Numbered from the stretch's first letter, positions 1-11,925 are shown. The stretch is DNA of 64,000 nucleotides from Diphasiastrum complanatum (GCA_029204225.1 CM055092.1:69377252-69441251); one strand, 5' to 3'. The notes: a model not told the origin generated them from the sequence alone. Numbers and translations: made by a program.

Positions 1-560
1 TTTGACGACACTTGGACCGGTTCTTGGGAATGCTAAAAAGTAGTCCATTTAGTGGCATTCCCCCCGACAGAAAGGCCGTTTTTGGACAAACGACATCGGA
101 ATTGAGCTGCAAATGGTCCCATGGATGTTTGTGTCGAGCCCACAAACTTGTGGACACAACCCGTCCGAAGTTTTGATCGTTTTCTACTAATTTTGGCTCG
201 ACGGGCCTAGAATCCCAGCATTATGTTTAGGGTTTCTGGTTCAGATGCACTTTTCACTATGAGTATTGAACCATTTGGTGCCCAGTTTAGTGTTGTAGGT
301 TTGCATCGGTGTGTAGCACAGGATGGAATAGAGGGCCTGAAAAACGAACTCCGTTCGGCAACACTGGACCAATTCTCAAAAATGTTGGAAAGTACTTCAT
401 TTAGTGGCATTCCCTCCAACAGAAAGGGCGTTTTTGGACAAATGACATCGAAATTGAGCTGCAAATAGTCCAGTGGGTTCATGTCGAGCCCACAAACCTG
501 TGGACACCTCCCTTCCGAAGTTCTGACCGTTTTTTACTGAATCTTGAAGCATGTTCACTG
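1..560. repeat. Direct repeat with a period of about 350 bp
   Basis: Sequence from about 1 to 205 recurs from about 355 to 560. Landmarks are TTTAGTGGCATTCC, TTTTTGGACAAA, GAGCTGCAAAT and GTCGAGCCCACAAAC. Identity by eye is about 85 percent. Copy 1 may begin outside the window. The short open frames over it are not convincing as genes. Confidence 0.6.
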
Positions 561-602
561 CGAAACTTTCTGCCACAGCAAAGAGCTAAGCTTAATGGGA
601 TC

Positions 603-968
603 TTGAATAAAGGGCCAAAGGAAGGACAAAGGGAGACAAAGAGTATAACTATGACACTTTGTGAGCATAAGAATTATGTAGAAGAACCTAATGCTGCTGA
701 AAAAGGAGGTAACCAACCACGAAACATGAATTTTGCAAGCCTTGCAGACACAATGGCTTTCCAGGACGTTGAAGATGTAGATCTAGGCTGTAAGCATGAA
801 GTGAATGGTGTGAAAGAGCATCTGGCTATCATTTGTAATGAGGAAGGTGCTCATGCCATAAATTACTTGATCCATGAAGAAAAATCACAAAGATGCTCAA
901 CTCTTTCTCTTGTTTCGTGTGATTGTGGACAGCCTGCCCTAGAGAGATTTCTTGGGACAAAAACATGA
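603..968 (+). CDS. Unrecognised ORF, 121 codons, doubtful
   Basis: This frame is open but has no motif I recognise. The C-terminal region has three Cys close together (CSTLSLVSCDCGQP). It lies between the 350-bp repeat and the candidate host exons and could be an upstream exon of that gene, a TE remnant or chance. The ATG context is unremarkable. Confidence 0.15.
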   Translation: MNKGPKEGQRETKSITMTLCEHKNYVEEPNAAEKGGNQPRNMNFASLADTMAFQDVEDVDLGCKHEVNGVKEHLAIICNEEGAHAINYLIHEEKSQRCSTLSLVSCDCGQPALERFLGTKT

Positions 969-1172
969 ACAAAGGCCTGCGAGATATGTCATGTGCCAAC
1001 TTTGTTCGGTTTCACAGAGCTTTTCGGCTACGGTTCTCCGAGGGATTTCATTGTCATTTTTCTATACAAATTCGACTTGCAGATGTGGGTTTTTGTCAAA
1101 ATTTAATCTTGTAGTTGGATTTTCGAAATCTTCCTCTTTGCTCATCCCTCCAATTCTCGCTTTGTTCAAAAG

Positions 1173-1409
1173 CCAAGGCCATCACTTCGTGGCTTTTCTG
1201 TGACAATGGCAGTTGCTCCCTCCCTTTATTCTTCTCAGAAAATGGTAAGTTGTGTTCTTGTGCATTAGATTGCATTATTTGGTTTTGGAATTTTGCAAAT
1301 TTTGGTTTAGTGAGAAGGAGGTGCATGGCTCTAGTTGTCATTTTTTCAGATGCCGTCAACTGCTGTGACAAATGCGACTACTGCAGAATAAAATCCACAG
1401 ATATGAAAG
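1173..1409 (+). CDS. Candidate host exons a and b, Cys-rich (partial gene)
   Basis: Exon a (1173-1244) follows a pyrimidine-rich run ending AAAAG and encodes [18 protein letters not shown], then LFFSEN; its donor is GTAAGT. Exon b (1350-1409) follows TTTTTTCAG, continues the frame as [20 protein letters not shown], and its donor is GTAGAC. The 105-bp intron is of normal plant size. The pattern C-x(n)-LFF-x-EN-x(n)-CxxCxxC loosely recalls the RecQ helicase zinc-binding module (CRR..L..FGE...CxxCDxC), but the arginines are missing and no helicase domain is in view. Both joins, and the join to the exon at 5,389, use phase 1. A (GA)n tract starts about 26 nt after the exon b donor. Exon boundaries are more trustworthy than any function. 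Confidence 0.35.
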
Positions 1410-1432
1410 GTAGACTATTTTTGGATGTTTTG

Positions 1433-1554
<122 letters not shown>

Positions 1555-2240
1555 CAGTGGTGAAGAAGTAATAGTGCTCCTTATTGGAATAGGATTGTAA
1601 TAGTGCTCTAATTAGCACATCCGGATTATGTTTCCCAAAAGTAGATGTGCAAACCTCCAATGCCAGTTGTTGTGCCAAATTCGAAGAAGAGTCACTTCGT
1701 ATCCCTCCAACTGCTGGTTGTGTTAAAGAGATGAGTTGTCTTGCTACCTGAAATGTCGTCATGTGGCCTGGAACCGCCGCATGCATCAAATTCAGCAGAG
1801 TTTGCAACTGTGGCAATCAAGTTGCTGCTGAATCAATACTCATAACGAATCCCAATGGTTTAGATCCTGCAAGGCATGCAGCAGCAAAGGAAGCCTGAAT
1901 CCACTGCTTCTTCGTAGGTGCTAAGTTTCTAAGAGATCTTAGTGGAATTCAACACATTCAAGAGAATGTGAAGAATTTGAAAGTTGGCCAGCAAACCAAG
2001 CATAGGGCTCCTTTCGAGCTTTTTGGTGCAGAGCAGAGAGCTCCTTCCGAGATTTTTTGTGCAGAGTAGGGAACGCATTTGCAACGGGCCTTAAATGTGT
2101 ACGTAAGGATCTCTCAAATTTGCATCTTGCAGGGTGGTGAAGCTGCGCAAGAAGGTGTATGTGTTACACAATTCCAACCCAAAACATAAGCAGTGTCAGG
2201 GCTTTTGCACTCTCGCATATCAACCGCAACTTGTAATGTA

Positions 2241-2241
<1 letters not shown>

Positions 2242-2286
<45 letters not shown>
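2242..2286. repeat. (CA)n microsatellite
   Basis: About 22 CA units without interruption. Confidence 0.97.
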
Positions 2287-2288
<2 letters not shown>

Positions 2289-2295
2289 GACAGAC

Positions 2296-2545
2296 TCACC
2301 TTTGCCAGTCGCGATCCACAATGATAAGAGAGAGCGCCTGGGACTGATCCACAATGATAAAAAGAGCACTTGCAACTGATCCACAATGAAAGAGAGATCG
2401 TCTGCTACTGATCCACAATGATGAAGAGAGTCCACAAATTCACAATAATAAAAGAGCGTTGCGACTGATCCACAATGATAGAAGAGCGCCTGCCAGTCGC
2501 GATCCATGACACACACAAACACAAAGAGAGAGCTGCCAGTCGCGA
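2296..2545. repeat. Short tandem repeat built on GATCCACAATGAT
   Basis: The module ctGATCCACAATGATaaaagagc occurs about five times at intervals of roughly 33-57 bp. GCCAGTCGCGATC occurs three times (near 2,296, 2,490 and 2,532). The array sits between a CA tract and a GA tract. Confidence 0.65.
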
Positions 2546-2580
2546 TCTAAAGAGACAAAGAGAGATAGAGTGGCCATTCG

Positions 2581-2697
<117 letters not shown>

Positions 2698-2839
2698 CAT
2701 GAACTGGCACGTTACACATTCATCTTGACATTATAATGTAATAAGGTAAATACAAAAGGTGGCTATTTTGAAAAAAGTGGCTATCTTGAAAATGTGCTTA
2801 ATAAATAAAAGATTGGCTATCTTGAATATGCACTGCCAC

Positions 2840-3021
2840 TTGGAGGTTGGACAATGGTCAGTGCATGCATACATGCATGGGGAGCAGGGCCATGCATGTT
2901 TTTTCCCATACATGCATCCTCCTCCCCAAGTTTTTTAGTTAGAAAAAGCTCATGCATGGGTGAGGGGAGGAGGATGCATGGGTGCACCCATACACATGCA
3001 CAAAACTGTACATAAGTTTAC

Positions 3022-3027
<6 letters not shown>
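2840..3027. repeat. Fold-back repeat family, copy 1
   Basis: CATGCATCCTCCTCCCC at 2911-2927 and its perfect reverse complement at 2964-2980 form a 17-bp inverted repeat with a 36-nt loop. Flanking landmarks are TGCCACTTGGAGG and CACATGCACAAAACTGTACATAAG. The same unit recurs at 3,073-3,145 (partial), 5,680-5,860 and, degenerate, 7,220-7,380. Confidence 0.65.

Positions 3028-3072
<45 letters not shown>
3028..3072. repeat. (TA)n microsatellite
   Basis: TA array between two copies of the GGGTGAGGGGAGGAGGATGCA module. Confidence 0.95.
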
Positions 3073-3075
<3 letters not shown>

Positions 3076-3134
3076 GTGAGGGGAGGAGGATGCATGGGTG
3101 CACCCATACACATGCACAAAACTGTACATAAGTT

Positions 3135-3439
<305 letters not shown>

Positions 3440-3440
<1 letters not shown>

Positions 3441-4464
3441 GTGCACACATGTCTTCACAGATGTAGGCGATCGAACAGTATCTGTTCGTTCTTTCTTTGC
3501 CCATCTTTGAGCTCTCGGGCTCCTTGACATAGGATGAACTAATATTGTTCTCCTGTCTGTTCTGTGAAATTTTGTTCCTCGGGTTCTGGCGACAATCCAT
3601 GGCTGCGTGACCCTTCTTGTGGCAATGGATACACTCAATCTTGGGATTGAGCTAGCATGTATCTACTGTATACCCATCTCTTTTGCATCTCACGCAAGTC
3701 TTCTTGTCTGCACCTTGTTGTTTCGACCTCCCTTTGGTCTTCCAGTTGCTCTTGTTGGTCCCCTCTGTTTGCTTATCACGATCCTGCATCTGATTCGACT
3801 CCCTCTTAGGCTTATATTGCTTCTTGGATTTTTCTTTGTTGTCATAGAGGGCCTGGTCAGAACCATCTTTGTGATCAAGATGTTCTCTGGCCTCGACTTC
3901 CTCTCGAATCTCGACAATCGCCTTTTCGAGATTCATGGCAGGATCTTTTGCGAGCAGGGTCCTCATTGTCTAGAATGATCTGGGTAAGGCTCTCAACAGG
4001 TACATGAGCTGCTTCTCAATTGACACATCGTTCTCTGCTCCAGAGTTATGTAGTGATAGAAACAGGTCCTTCATCTTTCTTACGAAAGAAGTGAGGTTTT
4101 TTCCATCCCACTGCAGATTCGTCAACTGGTCTTCCAGCATCATGATTTGACTTCTTGATTTCGTCTGAAATTTGGTGAGCAATGCATCCCACATCTCATT
4201 AGCTTTGGAGAGTGTTGCCAAGTCAAGTGTGAGACTATCTTCGATGGAAGATGATAGCAAGGCTATTGCCTTGTCGTTTTTCTCCCTCCATTCACGTAGC
4301 TCCTTGTCTGATGTCGTAGGCATTTCTTCTTTGCCATCCACCTAGGGGAATAAACCTTCTCCCTTGAGTATCAAAGATGTCTTAACTTTCCAGGCTAGAA
4401 AGTTAGATCCTGAAGAATCAAGTATTGTGTAGATCTTGATATGCATGCTGCTGATTGAAGTCAT
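3440..4464 (-). pseudogene. Copia gag, broken
   Basis: The ATG at 4464 opens MTSISSMHIKIYTILDSSGS. The frame stops at 4344-4342 and continues as VDGKEEMPTTSD with a UBN2-type gag body (DALLTKFQTKSRSQIMMLEDQL, LRALPRSF). The same frame reads through a second stop near 3,976. Two zinc knuckles follow: [14 protein letters not shown], whose His is replaced by Tyr, and an intact [14 protein letters not shown]. Coding fades into a GT tract and the rest of the element (pol) is missing. The gag lies just downstream of the primer site at 4,568 and the LTR, so this is the 5' end of one element. Confidence 0.75.
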
Positions 4465-4567
4465 TGCTTCTGAAGTCCGTTCCCTTGTTGATGGTTGTTT
4501 GTCTGAATGCTTGGCCTCCTGGATCTGATAGCTTCTTGGCTATGTTAGATTATGATAAGGCAAGTAG

Positions 4568-4579
4568 GCTCTGATACCA
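4568..4579 (-). promoter_or_regulatory. Copia primer-binding site
   Basis: TGGTATCAGAGC on the minus strand, the usual plant Copia site complementary to the initiator Met-tRNA 3' part, one base from the LTR end. Confidence 0.8.
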
Positions 4580-4580
4580 C

Positions 4581-5133
4581 TGATGTGAATCGGCTAGGGT
4601 GATATGCTCTGATCTTCGTCTCCTTTGACTTTCGTGTTCGCGAACCGTTTCGTCTTCGTGTTTTTCGTGTCAGGCGGAGGGCTGAAAGCTAACAAGGCTT
4701 TGTGAACAGAAACATTTTGTTTCTTCATATGCAAAGAAAATCCTAATGTTTAGGTGAGTATGAGGAGAAGGCTAATAAGGGAGAGGCTATTATCAGCTTA
4801 CAGTGACTTTTTTTCTTTTACGATTGTTCTTTTTGCGCTTCTTTCGTATTATTCAGAGCATTAGTATATTGCAAAATACTACTATGTTACTATTTGTTGT
4901 AATTGGCATCAGTTGTTTATGGAAAGGAGGGCCTTAATTTTTAGCTGAATGTGAGAATAAATCTGATAATAAGGTAAGGTAGAGGCTAATATCAGTTAAC
5001 AATGAGTTTTCTAACAACGGTCCCATAACAATACAATTGCTTTTCTTTTATACACTGGATGTTGTTTGGTATTTCATTGAGAAGTTCTAAAGAGAATATA
5101 TATTTTTGGGCATGGCGAACAGCTCTGACATCA
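4581..5133 (-). repeat. Copia 5' LTR (minus strand), probable
   Basis: The LTR end next to the primer site is TGATGT on plus. A matching CTGACATCA lies at 5,125-5,133, giving a TG...CA LTR of about 553 bp. The outer boundary is a guess because no second LTR is present to compare. Confidence 0.4.
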
Positions 5134-5301
5134 TTTTGGCTAGTATCCTATCAAGATATATGTTAGGCTTACGACATACTATGAAAGACAATGAATGAAG
5201 ACAGTCAGTTCGTTGTTATTTATCAAGAGATCCTGTATTTCAAGGAGAGCTTCTGAGTCCATTTTCAGCGCGAGAACCAAAGGCAGTGCCAGTGCCCCAA
5301 C

Positions 5302-5303
<2 letters not shown>

Positions 5304-5371
<68 letters not shown>
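5304..5371. repeat. (GT)n microsatellite, about 68 bp
   Basis: GT array that ends 17 nt before the proposed acceptor of candidate exon c. Confidence 0.97.
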
Positions 5372-5372
<1 letters not shown>

Positions 5373-5388
5373 TGTTTGTGATTTTCAG

Positions 5389-5515
5389 CAGCCGCCAGCC
5401 TCCAATCGGGATCCTATGCTAGTGGTATGCTATGCTTAGTTGCAAGAGTGTTGATACATACTTTGGTTGTGCATTTTAGGTATTCAAGCTGAAATAGCAA
5501 TAGAGTTGTACAAAG
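5389..5515 (+). CDS. Candidate host micro-exons c and d (same gene as 1173-1409)
   Basis: Exon c (5389-5424, 36 nt) follows GATTTTCAG and ends at the donor GTATGC. Exon d (5480-5515, 36 nt) follows CATTTTAG and ends at the donor GTAAGT. With the leftover G from exon b they read AAASLQSGSYASG then IQAEIAIELYK without a stop, and each junction is phase 1. A (GT)n tract ends 17 nt before the exon c acceptor. The next exon was not located, and the frame of the ORF at 6,565 does not connect. No family recognised. Confidence 0.33.
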
Positions 5516-5669
5516 GTAAGTCCACACATAGTTTTATATCTATCAAACTGTAGCGGATGCGTAGATCTATGGCTATTTTAACGCACACAGCAAGCTATAC
5601 TACAAATAATTATGACACTGGTAGATCAGAATCACTCATTAATTATACAATGCAAATTTAAAAAATCAC

Positions 5670-5860
5670 TTAATCATGGACTGCCACTTGGAGGAGGAAT
5701 ATGCATGCATATGGAGGAGGGCCATGCATGATTTTTCCCATACATGCATCCTCCTCCCCATCATTTTTAGTTAAAAAATGTGTATGTATGGTTGAGGGGA
5801 GGAGGATGCATGGGTCCCCATACATATGCGCACCACATGCGCACAAATAGTTTTATATAT
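5670..5860. repeat. Fold-back repeat family, copy 3
   Basis: CATGCATCCTCCTCCCC at 5743-5759 and its perfect complement at 5796-5812, in the same context as copy 1 (TGCCACTTGGAGG on the left, GCGCACAAATAGTTTTATATA on the right). Confidence 0.65.
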
Positions 5861-5865
5861 ATAGA

Positions 5866-6000
5866 CTAGTAAACAGTGCCCGTCGTTGACGGGCAATGGT
5901 AGTCGATCTAGGTGACGGCAGATGATTTGGAACTTCAGTATGTCGTTGACGGCTGATTTAAGTGGTGGCCAATGATTTGGATGATGGCCAATCTCGCAAA
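5866..6000 (-). mobile_element. Helitron-like 3' end 2 (minus strand)
   Basis: On the minus strand a perfect hairpin, GCCCGTC-AAC-GACGGGC (5894-5878), is followed by ACTGTTTA and CTAG (5869-5866), then T. This is the clearest of the three ends. The right boundary is nominal; the 5' end was not identified. Confidence 0.5.
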
Positions 6001-6004
6001 TCTC

Positions 6005-6260
6005 GTATCTCGAATATCTAACATTCGAGTCTTTGAAAAAATTCGAGATGTTCCAAAAAATCGATCCATTGGCAAAATTCGAGTAATTTGAAAAATTTGA
6101 ATCGTCGAAAAAATTCAAGATGTTCCAAAAAATCGATCCATTGAAAAAATTTGAGTAATTTGAAAAATTCGAGTATTGGAAAATTCGAGTCATTTGAAAA
6201 ATTCAATCATATGAAAAAATCCGAGTCTTTACAAAAAATCGAGTCGGTCTCCAAAATTTG
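6005..6260. repeat. Degenerate array of AAAAATTCGAGT motifs
   Basis: About a dozen motifs of the type AAAAATTCGAGT at 15-30 bp spacing. One 90-bp block (GATGTTCCAAAAAATCGATC...) is present twice, near 6,026 and 6,116. The same motif array reappears at 63,760-63,930. Confidence 0.6.
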
Positions 6261-6294
6261 GAGTTGAATTTGAAACAATAAGCCCTTCAATTTA

Positions 6295-6825
6295 TTGTTA
6301 AATGGTGTTTATGGATTAAGTAGTAGAATATATATTTTTGGATTGTCTTCAGAAATAGTTCATTTGAAGGAAGGAAAAAAGAGAGCCTATTTGGTTCTTT
6401 CCTATTGTCCCACCTTTATTCCAATTATTGTGTCTATTGATGACCAAGAGAGGGTAGGTTTTTCCCTCAACGATGACCTGCATTACATTAGTACTAATCA
6501 CATCAATATGCATTGGAAGAAGAACTAAAGGAAAGAAAATTACGATTGGTACAAATAAAGACAGATGAGAATATTTAGCATGTCAACTCCATTAGCAATG
6601 GCAGATTCGGAGGTGTTATCCTCCTTGGCTTCTAACCAAAGTGGCTTGGCATCACTTTCTGACGACGCCAAGGGGCAATGCCAATCACTGTCTTCTCAAA
6701 CCAGCGTTGAGAGTGGTGCTACTTTGAATCTTTGTGACTACATGGGGCTATCCGAGGTTTCATTTGCTCCAGTCCAAATGGCAAACTCCAAAGGGAACCA
6801 TAACGCTGCACCAAAATTAGGCTGA
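6295..6825 (+). other. Two unrecognised ORFs, doubtful
   Basis: Open frames at 6295-6528 (77 codons) and 6565-6825 (86 codons, Ser-rich: LASNQSGLASLSDDAKG). Neither has a motif I know. The second could be a host exon, but a stop lies in the frame needed to connect it to exon d. Confidence 0.15.
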
Positions 6826-6974
6826 GAGCATAAAACTTTGCGAAGGTGTTGATGAGCGGAGACATGATCTATCTCAGAAAGGCTTCCCATCAAGTGCGGA
6901 TCAGCATGGAATGAATGTCACGCGCGATGGAGGAGGCAGGAGGGAGAAATGGAGAGGGGGGACGTGATGGAGTA

Positions 6975-7109
<135 letters not shown>

Positions 7110-7214
7110 GAGAGAGATGGAGCAGGAGGGAGGAGGGAGTGATGGAGGCAGGCTGGAGGGGAGGGAGAGAGAAGGAGAAGAGAGAGCGAAATTTGAATTT
7201 AGAGGGAGGGAAGG

Positions 7215-7400
7215 AATGGGGGAGGATGCATACATGCATTGGTGGAAGATGCATGCATGGGGCATCCTCCTCCCATTCATGCATATAAAACTTTTAGTTG
7301 GTTTTTTGAAAAAGTGCATAGGGTAGGAGGATGCACCCATGCAACCATACATGCATCCTCCTACCGCATGCATAGGCACACACACACACACACACATACA
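7215..7400. repeat. Fold-back repeat family, copy 4 (degenerate), plus (CA)n
   Basis: GCATCCTCCTCCC and AGGAGGATGC arms are recognisable but mutated. The unit ends in a short CA array at 7,377-7,396. Confidence 0.5.
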
Positions 7401-7729
7401 CAGCCGATAATAAAATGTTGAATGATGATTGAGACCTTTGAAATTGATAATCAGTTCTAAGGATCCAAACTGTAATGAAATTGTGACTTTGATGTAGCAA
7501 TCCTGGTTTGTTGTTTGAATATATCACCTTTACTGGATTGTCTTCTATTTAAATCATGGATGGAGGAAATAGCTATAGATTTGCACAGGAGATTGCTGCT
7601 CCTGTATCTACCATCGCAACGAACTAGGGTGTTTGTTCGAAAGTAATCAAACAGTGTATGTTGATGTGTGGAACATAAGACAGATCAATGTAGGACGTTG
7701 ATGGATTCAGGCTGTTTGGTTGGGGAATC

Positions 7730-7731
<2 letters not shown>

Positions 7732-7776
<45 letters not shown>
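7732..7776. repeat. (TA)n microsatellite
   Basis: TA array next to Helitron-like end 3. Confidence 0.95.
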
Positions 7777-7777
<1 letters not shown>

Positions 7778-7900
7778 TAGTTGTGTGTGCCCGTCGTTGA
7801 TGGGCAATGGATCTAGGTTGACGATCTAGTGGGTATGCCCATCATTGACGGAGATCTGCTTGTCGCGGGCGAAGGGGAGGGGGATAGTAGGGCTCTCTCT
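7777..7900 (-). mobile_element. Helitron-like 3' end 3 (minus strand)
   Basis: On the minus strand, hairpin arms GCCCATC and GACGGGC (one G-T mismatch) end at 7789, then ACACACAA, then CTAG (7780-7777), followed by T and the TA array. A further degenerate hairpin copy, GCCCATCATTGACGG, starts near 7,838. Right boundary nominal. Confidence 0.45.
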
Positions 7901-8980
7901 ACCTCCTCTATTTTCAAAATAATCAAAATACAAAATGATTCATAAGAAAATATTCTTAGTGTTTTTAGTTGCATTGAGATAAGGAAGCAACGAATATCAG
8001 TCCTGATATTATGTTTGTTATCGTCAATTTATGTTGAGTAACTTCCAAGAAAGCTTTCATTTCTATGGTGCATCACGATTTTAGCTATCCACGTACTTGT
8101 TAATTTTGGTGACTACACTTAAAGGTTTTTGTTTCCATTTCATTAGCAGCGTTTAGAAGAGATGTTTGAAAGTTCATAAGATTAGAATCATTAGATTCAA
8201 AACAACTTGAAATACCATCCATAGCGATGAAGAATATGTTAATTATTTTTCATTAGACTTAGAAGGAAAGGTTCTTACCAAAGAGCATTTTCAAAGTGTT
8301 CAAACAACTACAGTTGAAAGAGAACTTGTATCAAAACTTGTACCTTTATGAATTCCTCTGCAAATGGGTGATATTAGTCGTATTCAAGTCCCCTTTTACA
8401 ACTTCATCAAGAAGATCTGCAGTTGTTGTAAGTTTTACAACTTCCTCAGAGAGCTCTGAAACATATGACTGAAAGTAGTTGCAAAAAAATGGAGAAACGC
8501 CGCTAGAAAGCGCTCAACTACAACAAAATTGTCTGCTTGACCAAAATTGCATTTGTCCAGTGAGGCGGCATGCTAATGGAATGATTAGAAGGTCATAGAT
8601 AGGAAGAAAACCTATTTAAACAATAAGAGGGAAGGATAAGAAGGATGTCGGGGGGATTTCGAAATGACTCCCTATCCTACAATCCATGGTGTTTCCCTAT
8701 CCCAAGTAAACTGTCCGAATTTGTGAAAGAGCGCTATTCATGATGATCGTGCTAGCGAATATAGGCAAAATATGGACCCTCCCTCGCTTTCACTTCTTCT
8801 ACCTCTGTAACGATATAGAGGCACCAAGGCGATGTTGGCTAATTTCCATCTAATTAACACCCCCTCCCCCCAGCCTTTTATTAGAATTTTTAATGTTTGT
8901 TGTAATGGAAGGTGGAGAAGCTGCAGCCATGAAATCTTGGAAACTGGGCATGGGCTGGAAAATGTTTTCAAATCTCTGAG
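7901..8980. other. Intergenic, nothing recognised
   Basis: AT-rich sequence with no ORF of weight, no element terminus and no RNA gene that I could see. Confidence 0.5.
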
Positions 8981-8988
8981 TTTTTTTT

Positions 8989-9046
<58 letters not shown>

Positions 9047-9054
9047 GGGGGGGG
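8981..9054. repeat. Compound (T)n(GT)n(G)n tract
   Basis: T13, then about 19 GT units, then about 25 G. The G run could form a G-quadruplex. Confidence 0.95.
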
Positions 9055-9680
9055 AGGGGATTATTAGTTGGATATCTTGGAAAAATAGCGCCTGAGCTGT
9101 GGAAGGACTTTGAGCATTTTTTTGAAACCTGTGTTTTGAATTTGGTAACGGAACCTTGTAAGCCCCTAAAAAAGTCCAAAAATGTCAAAATTTAAAGGGT
9201 TTGGAACTATTAAAACTTCAAAGCACCATGGCTATCTTTATACAGGTTAGCGAAGATTCTTGAGCTCAAAACTTTAGTTTAGGCACTAGTGTGTACACCA
9301 AGCTGCAAACTGAATTCAAAGAAAACCAACTTGAAACGCTACTGAAAAACCAGCATTCAAAACTTTTGGGGGGGGGCGGGGGGAGGGGGCATTATTAGTT
9401 GGATATCTTGGAGAAGTAGCGCCTGAGCTGTGGAAGGACTTTGAGCATTTTGAATTTAGTAATGGAACCTTGTAAGCCCCTAAAAAAGTCCAAAAATGTC
9501 AAAATTTAAAGGGTTTGGAACTATTAAAACTTAAAAGCACCATGGCTATCTTTATACAGGTTAGCGAAGATTCTTGAGCTCAAAACTTTAGTTTAGGCAC
9601 TAGTGTGTACACCAAGCTGCAAACTGAATTCAGAGAAAACCAACTTGAAACACTACTGAAAAACCAGCATTCAAAACTAT
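9030..9680. repeat. Tandem duplication, unit about 320-335 bp
   Basis: From the G tract through ATTATTAGTTGGATATC to CCAGCATTCAAAACT the sequence is repeated almost exactly at 9,365-9,680, where the G tract is short (GGGGGGGGGCGGGGGGAGGG). Copy 2 lacks about 20 bp near GAGCATTTT. Identity elsewhere is about 98 percent, so the event is young. Confidence 0.85.
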
Positions 9681-11100
9681 TCTCTTCCTAAGAAACAGTA
9701 ATTCATAACAATTGTCTTGAAAAAGGTAACTCAAAACCTAGAAAATCTGCAAGTCCTTTTGGTACTAAAAATCTAAAACTGCAGATTGAAAGCCTTGTAT
9801 ATACAACAAAATTTCCTAGTCTGTGTAGACTATTGAATGTGTAATGTACAAATGGTTCCTAAATATTGACTATCTGAACATATGTATTTAACCTGGTTTG
9901 TATCTTTGTGTTCGAACAATGGTATCGTCTATGAGGAAGATTTTGGGAGAATCTGTAAGCTTTGCTACATAAATTAATGATGAAGGTGCAAACAACTGGA
10001 TAAAGACAGGTTGTTGGCGTCCTTTCTGGGACAAATATTTTCCTGTATAACCATACTTCAACAAAGTTTCCACAAATATATCTTCTTGTTTCTTATTATT
10101 GGGTACTTAACCTGGAAGAATAGAACAAAAAAAGATGAAGTTAATGAAGCTACAAATCTTAACCACAGTTTCTAAAAAATTCTATAGTTTCTGAAAAATT
10201 CTCTGAGAAGAGAAACTCAAAACTCTCGAAACTACAATCCTTCTGTAAGTTCTGTATCACTCCACCCATTATGCACCTTCTACTCTTTTTTTAAACTTTT
10301 TAAAATCTAACCCGCTATCCTCGTAGATCCAAGCAAGAACAACACTACTAACCGGACTACAATAATCTTTCAAACGAACCATCCTTGAAGTTTGATAACA
10401 TTTTAAAAACGAAGCACTAAACAAAGTTTTTGTAGAACAAATAATGAATGGATTAAACAAAGCTTATGGAACGAATAGTGAACGGATCAAGAAGAATAAT
10501 ACGTCGTCCAGCCACCATAGCGCACTCGTTTTCCTGTTCAATTTGGATCTTCTTGATAGAATGGATGCACGCCCTTTTTTTGTGGATGGTTGTAGAAACT
10601 GCATCTGAGAAAAGAATTACAACTGTTCTTTTCTCTTTTTCCATGGGCAGGTAGGATTCTTTGAAAGATCGAGAGGTTGAACGGTATGTACAACCTATAT
10701 GACTCATCTAAATGATAAATGCATTTAATTCACACGTGGGATCAGGCTCCACACATGTGCGTTGGGGTTGCATGAGACCGGTTGAAGCTGTTGCGTCTAT
10801 AATGATCGGTGGAGCAAAATCTCAAGTCCTTTTTAACCTGATAGAACTTCAGTGACAAAGTTAGGTTGCTGAATCAGATCATGCTTTTCTCCACCTATGC
10901 TGTGATTGAGGTGGGTTCCTGTTGTGTAGTGTTGATGGCTGAATCTAAGCACAACCGTCACAACCTGAGCCTAATCTAGCTTCCAACAGTGGTGAATACG
11001 TGAAGGTATGGCAGCTGTGGCAGACACGATAGAGGAAGGAGAAGAGAGACAGGCATTGTGTGCACCCAGCACAACTCAAGCCATTATGTACAAAGGTGCT
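9681..11100. other. Intergenic, unassigned short ORFs
   Basis: Minus-strand open frames of 61-84 codons at 9,888-10,073, 10,269-10,460 and 10,453-10,707 show no family motif, and splice-site frames around the first do not fit an exon. Confidence 0.4.
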
Positions 11101-11133
11101 TTGTGGGCTAAAGAGTTGTCATTTGGCCCCGAT

Positions 11134-11359
11134 CCATTGATGCAGCCGTGTGGAGAGGAGTAATCACCTTCGCGATGTGATTCATCACTATGAAAACCAG
11201 CCGCATCTTTTGGTGAGTATGAGCCCAAAGTTGGGTATCAAGCCACCCATTGATGCGGCCGTGTGGAGAGGAGCAATCACCTTCGCGGTGTGATTCATCA
11301 CTATGAAAACCAGCCGCATCTTTTGGTGAGTATGAGCCCAAAGTTGGGTATCAAGCCAC
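11134..11359. repeat. 113-bp tandem duplication
   Basis: Two units (11134-11246 and 11247-11359) differ at only a few bases. Landmarks are CCATTGATGC, GCCGTGTGGAGAGGAG and GCCCAAAGTTGGGTATC. Confidence 0.85.
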
Positions 11360-11386
11360 CCATCCCGCCTCCCGCCCGCTCGCGAT

Positions 11387-11388
<2 letters not shown>

Positions 11389-11484
<96 letters not shown>

Positions 11485-11515
11485 GCTCACGATCCACAGA
11501 GAGAGTGCTCGATCC

Positions 11516-11573
<58 letters not shown>
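11389..11573. repeat. Two (GA)n tracts separated by 35 bp
   Basis: GA arrays at 11389-11482 and 11518-11573. GCTCRCGATCCA-type words flank each and link this site to the array at 2.3-2.5 kb (GTCGCGATCCA). Confidence 0.95.
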
Positions 11574-11575
<2 letters not shown>

Positions 11576-11721
11576 GCAGGGGGAAAATTGAAAAATTGAA
11601 ATGTGTTAAAAAAAAAACTTGTGAATTGGTTTTTTTACCATTTTTTTTTAAAATTTCTACGACAAAAACACACACTCTCTCTCTAAAATAATTTTATACT
11701 ATATAAAACTATTTATAAAAC

Positions 11722-11724
<3 letters not shown>

Positions 11725-11776
<52 letters not shown>

Positions 11777-11871
11777 ACATGAGGGTCCGGGCCATTTTGC
11801 TTGCGTCCGCGTCCGCGTCCGACGTCCGGACCCGAACGAGTCCGACCCCCGGACGCGGGGTCGGACGAGTC

Positions 11872-11925
<54 letters not shown>

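Noticed and set aside
9888-10130. Minus-strand ORF with a good-looking acceptor as a host exon
   Set aside because: The open frame meets a TAA right after the acceptor and the other frames give no sensible peptide.
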